DNA of 64,000 nt, taken from NCBI RefSeq assembly GCF_007786455.1, contig NZ_VNJK01000001.1, positions 1,696,074 through 1,760,073 of the forward strand, in the 5' to 3' direction. Below are positions 57,859 to 64,000 of the stretch, in pieces (positions within the stretch are counted from its first letter, which is position 1; each line of letters opens with the position of its first letter). This stretch comes from Paenibacillus agilis (GTDB lineage: Bacteria > Bacillota > Bacilli > Paenibacillales > Paenibacillaceae). Position numbers and translations under genes: made by a program. Below the pieces are notes generated by a model. It had not been told where the DNA came from. It did no database searches and saw only the letters and a list, made by a program, of their open reading frames with translations.

Positions 57859-58482
57859 GTGAGAGGCTGCTCTAGTTATAATCGTGTTGTTATCGGCTTA
57901 GGTGGGGATTGTTCGGTAGCTTATCAAATAAGACGCTTAGGTTTGCGACAAGCTGCTTATCCATTAGACTGGTTCGCAATGCCTGATGCAGGGTTGACAG
58001 CTTCACTTATTCAATCTAATTTCTCTTCGTTTATGGAACGAGACAATTTGGATATTCTCGGTATCACTGACAATGGGTTGTACTACCATGTAGTAGATCG
58101 AAAATGGAATTGTCATTCCTTTCATGACTTTCCTATTGTTGAGGGAGAATCCCCTTTGTATAACTATGAGCTTTATTATCAAACCTTGCAGAAAAGAATT
58201 CGTAGATTTTTAGATGATTTGAGGATGGATAAGCCAGTTACACTAATAAGGATGGGCTATGAACATCAGGACATACCGATTTTAGAAAACGCGATAACTA
58301 CGGCACGCCAATTTCCGTTCGAATTGTTGTTAATAAAGGAGTCTCATGCATGTAAACAACCAGAGCTGATTGCCAAGCATAAAAGCACGTTGCAATATCT
58401 CATGCCAACTGGTCCGTCATGGTATGGAAATGACGACGCTTGGGTGAAACTAGCTTGCGAAGTGTTACTGATAGAGGAATAA
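57859..58482 (+). CDS. DUF1796 family putative cysteine peptidase
   Basis: A 207-residue protein whose start matches the DUF1796 (papain-like cysteine peptidase-type) family: SYNRVVIGLGGDCSVAYQIRRLGLR, with the cysteine in GGDCSVA, followed by YPLDWF. Candidate histidines lie in CHSFHDF. The activity has not been shown for this family in general. The start is a GTG seven bases after AAGGGGG. A TTG at 57817 in frame is less likely. It lies 138 bp after the jelly-roll gene, with a beta-propeller gene behind it. Confidence 0.75.
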   Translation: MRGCSSYNRVVIGLGGDCSVAYQIRRLGLRQAAYPLDWFAMPDAGLTASLIQSNFSSFMERDNLDILGITDNGLYYHVVDRKWNCHSFHDFPIVEGESPLYNYELYYQTLQKRIRRFLDDLRMDKPVTLIRMGYEHQDIPILENAITTARQFPFELLLIKESHACKQPELIAKHKSTLQYLMPTGPSWYGNDDAWVKLACEVLLIEE

Positions 58483-58540
58483 GGAAGATAAAATGGTATG
58501 AATGAGCGTGAGCAATACTTTAATTATACAGGTGATGCGT

Positions 58541-59464
58541 ATGATCCGATTCGCTGTATTATGTGAGCCCAATAAGATTGTTCTCTTAGATGAGAACTTA
58601 AAGATAGTTTGGCGCTGGGAGTGGAGGCAAGGCAGGTTAATCGCTTTAGAAAAAGAGGATCATGGAAATCATTTAACAGTAATGGAGCAGGGTGGAAGGC
58701 AATGGATACAGTTATGTCTTTTGACTGGTCAGGTTGAGCGTTATACAGTAGAAGACGAGAGCTATCCCTTTGACAGCATTATATCATTTACGAAAGAGTT
58801 TGAAGAAAGTTGCTTTGCAGGAATGGTCGCAGCATCTCAACAATTACGTTTAATTGCTTTAAAAGAAAAGAAGGTACATGTGAGTGGACCATATGGTATC
58901 GGCTTTATACCGCATCTAATGCGTTCGTTGCAAGACGGGAAAAGGATACTATTTACGAGCCATACCTCGTCGACAATGAAGATATTAGATATTGCGACTG
59001 GAGAAATAACACATACAATCCCATCTGGCGCATTGGTGGCAGATGCAGGCGTAAGTGTTGATAATAGCTTAATATACGCATGTAGTGCCATGGAGAATTC
59101 ATTGCGCATTTGGAACCTGAATTCGCTGCACGTTCCTTCACGACTCATTCATACTGGGGAAGGGCCTGAGCAAATCGTAACCTCACGGGATCATCCTGAG
59201 CAATTGCTCATCTACTGTGCAGATGATGCTGCGCTTGAAATGCGGGGGATGCTAGATGGTAAAATAAGAAAGCGCATTACTCTTGAAGGAGCAACGCGCC
59301 ATTCTTCTATTCGTATTCATCGTTGGGTTAATCATTACATTCTTCTGTCAGGCGTAAGTATAGACCCATATATCGCTTGGTGGAACATAAACAGCGAGAC
59401 CATGTTGCCTATTACGCCGTTGCCGGGCAAGCCACTCCGTGTCGTTGCACTCAATGGAAAGTGA
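58541..59464 (+). CDS. Beta-propeller (WD40/YVTN-like) protein
   Basis: A 307-residue protein with repeated blade-like segments such as NKIVLLDENLKIVWRW, MKILDIATGEITHTIPSG and LRIWNLNSLHVPSRLIHTGEGP. These indicate a seven-bladed propeller of the quinoprotein-dehydrogenase/WD40-like group. There is no signal peptide, so a cytosolic or spore-associated role is likely. ATG 58541 was chosen because AGGTG stands six bases upstream; starts at 58502 and 58535 lack properly spaced sites. It begins 58 bp after the DUF1796 gene and may be co-transcribed. No function can be given. Confidence 0.7.
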   Translation: MIRFAVLCEPNKIVLLDENLKIVWRWEWRQGRLIALEKEDHGNHLTVMEQGGRQWIQLCLLTGQVERYTVEDESYPFDSIISFTKEFEESCFAGMVAASQQLRLIALKEKKVHVSGPYGIGFIPHLMRSLQDGKRILFTSHTSSTMKILDIATGEITHTIPSGALVADAGVSVDNSLIYACSAMENSLRIWNLNSLHVPSRLIHTGEGPEQIVTSRDHPEQLLIYCADDAALEMRGMLDGKIRKRITLEGATRHSSIRIHRWVNHYILLSGVSIDPYIAWWNINSETMLPITPLPGKPLRVVALNGK

Positions 59465-59534
59465 GCTTCAGAGTGTGACAGACTCATTAGTCGGGGTCGT
59501 TAGTTAAATACCGCTTAGTTCTACTTAGTACAAA

Positions 59535-59774
59535 TTAGTACAAAGATAAAGCAAGTGTGTCATTTTCCCACTTCGAGTGTAAGATAGCTTCTGAGCCAAC
59601 AATCTCAATACTGATTAGTGTATCAAGACATTTCTTAATGGCACGTTTGCCTGAGAATAGCTTACGATTCAATGCATCTTTAAGTAGCGAGAATGTGTTC
59701 TTATGTGAAATAGTTGTGCAAAACACTGGGATTTGGCGATCTTGAAATTCAATATATACGGTTTTCTTCAACAT
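59535..59774 (-). CDS. Small protein of unknown function
   Basis: A 79-residue basic protein (MLKKTVYIEFQDRQIPVFC...). GGAGGTACATTCT stands before the ATG at 59774, which supports it over the longer frame from 59861. Beta strands at both ends flank a helix rich in Lys/Arg. There is no signal peptide and no family is recognised. It is convergent with the beta-propeller gene and is followed by no visible terminator on its own strand. Confidence 0.6.
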   Translation of the reverse strand: MLKKTVYIEFQDRQIPVFCTTISHKNTFSLLKDALNRKLFSGKRAIKKCLDTLISIEIVGSEAILHSKWENDTLALSLY

Positions 59775-59943
59775 AGAATGTACCTCCATTACAACGTATA
59801 TGTTACCTATGACTTTATAATAAACAGTCAACATTAAACCAACCTTAAAAAGAGAAGACAATGTTGTAACAAAACTAGCGTTTTTGATTAAAATTATTTA
59901 ATAGAAGCGGATTTTACGTCAATCTGCCAACATACAGCAAATT

Positions 59944-59990
59944 AAAAAAGCGACTTTCTATCGATGTAACATCGTAGAAAGTCGCTTCTT
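59944..59990 (-). terminator. Intrinsic terminator after DUF2653 gene
   Basis: AAGCGACTTTCTA pairs with its complement at 59975-59987, with an inner GATG/CATC stem. On the minus strand it is followed by six T. It ends the two-gene unit at 60015-60748. Confidence 0.88.
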
Positions 59991-60014
59991 TATAGAATGT
60001 TGCTATAGTGATGA

Positions 60015-60308
60015 TTAAGCGGAGACGTTAATGTCAGCCCACATTTCATCATCATTGAGATCAAGCTTGATATCAGAACGGAAAACACGATGTCCGTATT
60101 GTTGATGAACATATTGCTCAATCGCTTCTAGTAGATTCATCTCTACTAAATATTGCTGTCGACCTTGAATCCATACTTGAGCTGTAAAGCCGTATTCTTC
60201 ATCCCAGCATAATTCTACCTCGACATCTGCAGGTTGAACTTGTCGGCGCATTGCCATATTGAGACACACTGCATTAACAAGCTCGTCCATAGACAATCGC
60301 AGTGTCAT
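60015..60308 (-). CDS. DUF2653 family protein (YxcD-like)
   Basis: A 97-residue acidic cytosolic protein, resembling the Bacillus YxcD/DUF2653 family (MDELVNAVCLNMA; VEVELCWDEEYGFTAQVW; LEAIEQYV). The function is unknown. Its ATG overlaps the stop of the upstream membrane-protein gene as TAATG, so the two proteins are made together and may interact. Confidence 0.75.
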   Translation of the reverse strand: MTLRLSMDELVNAVCLNMAMRRQVQPADVEVELCWDEEYGFTAQVWIQGRQQYLVEMNLLEAIEQYVHQQYGHRVFRSDIKLDLNDDEMWADINVSA

Positions 60309-60748
60309 TAGTTGAATCCTCCGTGTGAAGAACGAGCTTTACGTTGATCGCGCCACTTGCGGAATATGATGGATCCAACCATGAATAGAAGCACGATTGC
60401 AAATACGTTAACCATAAGGCCTAGAATGTTACCCAACATTCCCAAGTCACCGAACAATCCGCCAAATAGCATTCCAGCAAGTCCACCAATCATCATCCCT
60501 TTAAGGAAGCTGCCGCCAAAGCTAGGCTTAGAAGTCTTTGGTGGAGTTGTTGTTGTAGCTTTGTTCGTTGGTTGGTTTGCTTTGTTCGTAGAAGATACGC
60601 CGGAATCGTTCTTTGTCGGCGCTGGGTTGTATTTCTTAACTCCAGAGCTGAAACCGCCACCGCTGCGCTTCTTAGCATCAACGATACCAGGTGCCGTTAC
60701 GGCGAATAGAAGTGTAATAGCCATGAAAGCTGCCATTAATTTACGCAT
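60308..60748 (-). CDS. Exported membrane protein with Gly/Thr-rich linker
   Basis: A 146-residue protein. It has a signal peptide (about 1-25, ending near VDAKKRSGGG), then a Ser/Thr/Pro/Asn-rich segment (about 30-80). Two hydrophobic stretches follow: a glycine-rich one (GGLAGMLFGGLFGDLG, about 88-105) and NVFAIVLLFMVGSIIF (about 114-129). A basic cytosolic tail ends the protein. The layout recalls the N-terminal part of Tim44-like bacterial membrane proteins without the Tim44 domain. It is co-transcribed with the DUF2653 gene. The role is unknown. Confidence 0.72.
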   Translation of the reverse strand: MRKLMAAFMAITLLFAVTAPGIVDAKKRSGGGFSSGVKKYNPAPTKNDSGVSSTNKANQPTNKATTTTPPKTSKPSFGGSFLKGMMIGGLAGMLFGGLFGDLGMLGNILGLMVNVFAIVLLFMVGSIIFRKWRDQRKARSSHGGFN

Positions 60749-60905
60749 AATTGCCTCCTCAGATGATGAATCATATAATTTTGTTTTCCTTAAGATTGTT
60801 TACGGATAAAGTTACGAATGGTTTCAAAAAACATTTGTAATTGTTACAATAATCATGGAAGTTGAATATAGGTAAAAATAATGCTCTGTGGGAAGCTGGT
60901 GACAT

Positions 60906-61445
60906 ATGTATAATCACGATTATGTTCGTTATTTAATAGAGTTTCACGTTACACGTGACTGGTTCGAATGCCATGAAATTATGGAAGAAATGTGGAAGGC
61001 CGAGACAGATGCGAATAAACGGGCATTATGGCTATCACTCGTAAGAATTGCAGTTGGACTGTACCATGAGCGAAGAGGAAACAGCAAAGGGGCTCTTAAA
61101 ATGCTGACTCTCGTTCAAAGTGATGCCAAAGATTTAGATTGGTGTTCTATAGGCTTGGATAAAGAAAAGCTGTTCGTGCAAATTAAACAACGTGTTGAGA
61201 AAGTTAAGAAAGATGCTGAACAAAGTATACAATCTAATCACGTCGAAGTTTTTGAAGTGATGAATCTTCCTATCTCAGATGAAAGTCTTTTGGAGCAGTG
61301 CAAAGCGCAGTGCCTCAGCGAATCTCTGGACTGGAAGCTGGATCCTCCCATCTGGAGTGAAGATCTCATTCATCGTCACAGTCTTAGAGACCGTTCAGAA
61401 GTCATTGCAGCTCGTCATGCTGCGATGCAGCAAAGACAGCAATAA
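60906..61445 (+). CDS. DUF309 domain-containing protein
   Basis: A 179-residue protein with a DUF309 domain in its first 75 residues. The hallmark EFHVTRDWFECHEIMEEMWK and the GLYHERRGNSKGALKML segment are clear. DUF309 proteins are small helical bundles of unknown biochemistry. The remaining 100 residues are charged and helical with SDESLLEQCKAQC near 125-135. The gene is divergent from the exported membrane-protein gene with 157 bp between. Confidence 0.85.
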   Translation: MYNHDYVRYLIEFHVTRDWFECHEIMEEMWKAETDANKRALWLSLVRIAVGLYHERRGNSKGALKMLTLVQSDAKDLDWCSIGLDKEKLFVQIKQRVEKVKKDAEQSIQSNHVEVFEVMNLPISDESLLEQCKAQCLSESLDWKLDPPIWSEDLIHRHSLRDRSEVIAARHAAMQQRQQ

Positions 61446-61446
61446 T

Positions 61447-61490
61447 AACAACCGCAGTGTCCGTTGGGATAATCTGCGGTTGTTCTCACT
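61447..61490. terminator. Terminator between DUF309 and PadR genes
   Basis: AACAACCGCAG (61447-61457) pairs perfectly with CTGCGGTTGTT (61474-61484). It lies between convergent genes and begins right at the DUF309 stop. Confidence 0.82.
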
Positions 61491-61494
61491 TTAA

Positions 61495-62046
61495 TTAATC
61501 GCTTGTTAACACATCTTGTCCGTCCTCAAGCATTTGAATAACCCAATTACACCACTCGATTTGTCCTTCTGCGAGAGAAACCGCACGATTCAACAAAATA
61601 TAATCTCCAAAATGTTTGGAACGAATATGACGCTCTTCTTCAGGGATGCGAGTCAATAACTTTTCGTAATAGGCAATCTTGGTCTCTAGCTGCTTCATGC
61701 GAGCGAGGAATAGAGGGGCTGCTGTATTGCGGTCAGTCATCCAGATGCAATTTGCTTTTAGGCTTAATTCGTCACGGAAAGCGGTTTCGGCTGGCGGTTC
61801 GCCAAGCCACTCCATAACAGCTTCACGTCCCACATCGGTTATCGTGTACACTTTCTTATCAGGCTTGTCTCTTTGCTCGATGCGTTCATATTGTACGTAG
61901 TTCTCACGTTCCAGCTTGGCGAGCAACGGATAAATTTGACTATGTTTCGCTTGCCAGAATGGTTGAATACGCAGCATTAAATCATACCCAGAACACGGCT
62001 CTTTGGCTAACAAGCCCAACAAACCATAGGATAACGTATTTAACAT
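61495..62046 (-). CDS. PadR-family transcriptional regulator
   Basis: A 183-residue PadR regulator. The winged-helix domain (1-85) shows SYGLLGLLAKEPCSGYDLM, SQIYPLLAKLERE and KKVYTITDVGRE. A C-terminal helical dimerisation domain follows (about 95-178). It is divergent from an MFS transporter gene, the usual setting in which a PadR protein represses an exporter and itself. A TACATGTA palindrome at 62091-62098 in the gap is a weak operator candidate. Confidence 0.92.
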   Translation of the reverse strand: MLNTLSYGLLGLLAKEPCSGYDLMLRIQPFWQAKHSQIYPLLAKLERENYVQYERIEQRDKPDKKVYTITDVGREAVMEWLGEPPAETAFRDELSLKANCIWMTDRNTAAPLFLARMKQLETKIAYYEKLLTRIPEEERHIRSKHFGDYILLNRAVSLAEGQIEWCNWVIQMLEDGQDVLTSD

Positions 62047-62244
62047 ATCAGGAACTCCTTCCTAATTCGAAGTTGATATCGTTCATCCATACATGTACCT
62101 CACTGAACGTGCCGTGCGAGATGGGAACAACTACATTATAAGAAAAAAAATCTAATAGGCAAGTATTTTAATCATAAAAGTCGAGATTAAGTTGAAAAGG
62201 GGCGGATTTTTATACATAACAGAAAAATATTAGAAATTTCGCTT

Positions 62245-63621
62245 TTGTTATGTGCTCTAATTGGCGTGTTCATGTCGATGTATGGAATAAGCGGTTATAC
62301 GGTCATGATTCCGATCTGGAAGGCCCATTGGGGCTTAACCGTTGATTATGCTCAATGGTCTTTAATTGGATTTATGGCTGCGGCAGGTGTTTCGATGACG
62401 TTATCTGGATACATGGTGAAGCGGTGGGGGATACGCAGGGTGCTAGTGGTTGTGACGGCCCTATCTGCGATAGCTTCAGTTGTTGGAGGCCTATTAACAG
62501 ATTGGGGATCAATCGTTGGCATCCGTATCGTGTTGGGGCTATGCGCGGGAATGATTACACCGTTAACCGTTTCTCTGATCTATCAATACTTACCTGAACA
62601 AAAAAGAGCATTAGCGATGGGCTGGTGGTCGATGGCAGCCATGCTGGGACCTGCTGTTGGCCCTGTTATAAGTGGATGGCTGTACGTTCAGTTTGGGTGG
62701 TCAAGTTTATTTCTGTTCTCGGGATTACTCAGTATGTTTATGTTAGGCTGTCTTCGCCGAATACCCCGACAATCTATATCCACATCCTACACTCCTTTCC
62801 CATTGAGACAATTCATTCTCGCTGGTACGGGAAGTGCAAGTGTAATTATTGGCTTAAGTCAAGTGCATTATTGGATTGGAGCCGGCTGGGGTTATGGTAT
62901 GGTCGCGTTGGCAGGAGGAGGAATGCTCGTACGACTTGTTCAAATTAGTGCAGCAGATAAGCAGCCCTTACTTCATTGGCCATTATTCAAATATCGACTA
63001 TGGACGCTTACAATGTTATGGAATGGGATCGTAACGCTGGCGCTTTATGCAGGTACATACTTGATTCCGCTCTATTTGATGGATGTACAAGGATGGAACG
63101 CGGCTGACAGCGGCTGGATCATGCTGTTTCCCTCGTTCATCATGGTCTTGCTTGCACCAGTAGTTGGGAGATTGTATGATGTGGTAGGGCCGTTGAGACT
63201 CATGTTTTCAGGATTGTTGCTAATGCTTATTGGATCACTGCTGTTAGCTTCTCTGGATAGCGGTGCCTCGGTTCTTTCGATCATCAGTGCGATGTTTATT
63301 CGCAGCGTTGGTGTTAGCTTAGTAACGACCCCCGGCAATCATATGGGCATGGTTTGTCTGGCAAATGAACATATAGCTCAAGGATCAGCTCTGTCCAATT
63401 GGCTGAAGCAATTGTTAAGTGCCTGCTCAATAGCTATATATTCGTCAATTGTCATGTTGGGTCACAATTCCGTTGAAGGAACGTTAGTGACCGTAAGCCG
63501 TATTCAAGCCGCTTTTTGGGTTTCGATCGTATTTATACTCATGTTAATTCCAATATGGTGGCTATTACGTAACAATAGGAGACAAATGTCACCAGCATCG
63601 CCTATAATGAACGGTGGATAG
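62245..63621 (+). CDS. MFS transporter, drug:H+ antiporter type
   Basis: A protein of about 458 residues with 12-14 predicted membrane helices. The early cytosolic loop GYMVKRWGIRR and LGLCAGMITPLTVSLIYQY are typical of DHA-type exporters. The listed start is the first standard codon (TTG 62245), but it has no ribosome binding site and cuts the first helix. The frame remains open upstream: an ATA at 62212, nine bases after AGGGG, would give an N-terminus of HNRKILEISLLLCALIG. The true start may thus be non-standard. The divergent PadR gene probably regulates it. Confidence 0.88.
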   Translation: MLCALIGVFMSMYGISGYTVMIPIWKAHWGLTVDYAQWSLIGFMAAAGVSMTLSGYMVKRWGIRRVLVVVTALSAIASVVGGLLTDWGSIVGIRIVLGLCAGMITPLTVSLIYQYLPEQKRALAMGWWSMAAMLGPAVGPVISGWLYVQFGWSSLFLFSGLLSMFMLGCLRRIPRQSISTSYTPFPLRQFILAGTGSASVIIGLSQVHYWIGAGWGYGMVALAGGGMLVRLVQISAADKQPLLHWPLFKYRLWTLTMLWNGIVTLALYAGTYLIPLYLMDVQGWNAADSGWIMLFPSFIMVLLAPVVGRLYDVVGPLRLMFSGLLLMLIGSLLLASLDSGASVLSIISAMFIRSVGVSLVTTPGNHMGMVCLANEHIAQGSALSNWLKQLLSACSIAIYSSIVMLGHNSVEGTLVTVSRIQAAFWVSIVFILMLIPIWWLLRNNRRQMSPASPIMNGG

Positions 63622-63677
63622 CGGCATAACTATAATAACTATAATTTGAAGACTGCAACAGAGAAAGAGAGAGTTAT

Positions 63678-64000
63678 ATGGAGCATAAACATTCAATAAT
63701 GGACTTAATTACTTCCTCTAGTGAGCGACACGATATACCGGTTGTTATTTTGGCTGGATTTCTAGGAAGCGGCAAGACAACGCTTCTACAGCAGTGGACG
63801 CAGCAATGCTTGCAGCAAGGTATGAAACCTGCGGTAATTATGAATGAAGCAGGTGATGTAAATCTGGACGGGCAGCTGCTGCCTGAGGATGTGAATATGG
63901 AGGAGTTACTTGGTGGCTGCATATGCTGCTCCATCCGAGGCGACTTTGGCATGAAGTTATTGGAACTTGTTCAGGAGCATCAGCCTGATGTTGTATACGT
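63678..64000 (+). CDS. CobW/COG0523-family GTPase, 3'-truncated by window
   Basis: The first 107 codons of a G3E-family GTPase. P-loop GFLGSGKTTLL is at about 27-37. The conserved NEAGDVNLDG segment follows, then the metal-binding GGCICCSIRGD, which contains the CxCC motif of zinc or metal chaperones. Family members insert or traffic metals, often under zinc limitation. Subfamily and target cannot be assigned without the C-terminus. The ATG at 63678 follows GAGAGAG and lies 56 bp after the MFS stop. No Zur-like operator was recognised in that short gap. Confidence 0.88.
   Translation, partial: MEHKHSIMDLITSSSERHDIPVVILAGFLGSGKTTLLQQWTQQCLQQGMKPAVIMNEAGDVNLDGQLLPEDVNMEELLGGCICCSIRGDFGMKLLELVQEHQPDVVY

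Noticed and set aside
60357..60809. 150-codon plus-strand ORF opposite the Gly/Thr-rich membrane protein gene
   Set aside because: Antisense to a gene with a clear signal peptide and membrane segment, with no ribosome binding site and Pro/Ile/Asn composition typical of a shadow frame.
62091..62098. TACATGTA palindrome in the PadR-MFS gap as a PadR operator
   Set aside because: Short palindromes of this kind arise often by chance, and it does not match the ATGT-N8-ACAT pattern known for PadR; kept only as a weak remark.

Overview
The window reads as a chromosomal segment of a low-to-mid GC, spore-forming Gram-positive bacterium, most likely Paenibacillus or a close relative. The reasons are SLH-anchored surface proteins, an amidase with a copper-amine-oxidase-like stalk and AMIN domain, a GerMN lipoprotein, a T-box leader, a ParE/ParC pair and a two-GTPase bacterial dynamin. 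No rRNA, tRNA, CRISPR array, prophage or intact insertion sequence was seen. The genus is inference from gene content.

0-6 kb: the 3' part of a giant gene of tandem DUF11-type beta-sandwich repeats, split by a frameshift at a run of seven C. 6-16 kb: methionine salvage (mtnB, mtnX, mtnW, mtnE, mtnU) with a T-box-controlled proB-proA-proC block lying inside the mtn genes. 16-19 kb: a LysR regulator divergent from leuC-leuD. 19-21.8 kb: a compact operon of an NrtR-like Nudix regulator, a NADAR protein and a PARG-type macrodomain protein, with a palindromic operator over its promoter, followed by a decayed ABC ATPase fragment.

21.9-27 kb: cell-envelope genes (amidase, GerMN lipoprotein, SLH protein), then nth, a small protein and a 1,260-residue double dynamin (28-32 kb). 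32-36 kb: a heterodimeric ABC exporter with complementary degenerate ATP sites. 36-43 kb: two tandem paralogous S8 proteases on the minus strand, the larger with PA, cohesin-like and SLH regions. 43.6-46.4 kb: an SGNH esterase and an ABC-2 transporter. 46.6-51 kb: parE-parC, with the terminator of parC embedded in a small antisense gene.

51-64 kb: a MarR regulator with a dyad over its own -10 box, an RNA pseudouridine synthase coupled to a SAM methyltransferase, a divergently arranged two-component system with a 7TMR-DISM-like kinase, an XRE regulator, a run of poorly known small genes (jelly-roll-like surface protein, DUF1796, beta-propeller, DUF2653, DUF309), a PadR/MFS pair, and the 5' part of a CobW-family GTPase cut by the window edge.

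The most interesting items are the homopolymer frameshift in the repeat adhesin, the Nudix/NADAR/PARG-like operon with its operator, the wiring of proline synthesis into the methionine salvage locus, and the terminator/antisense-gene overlap behind parC.
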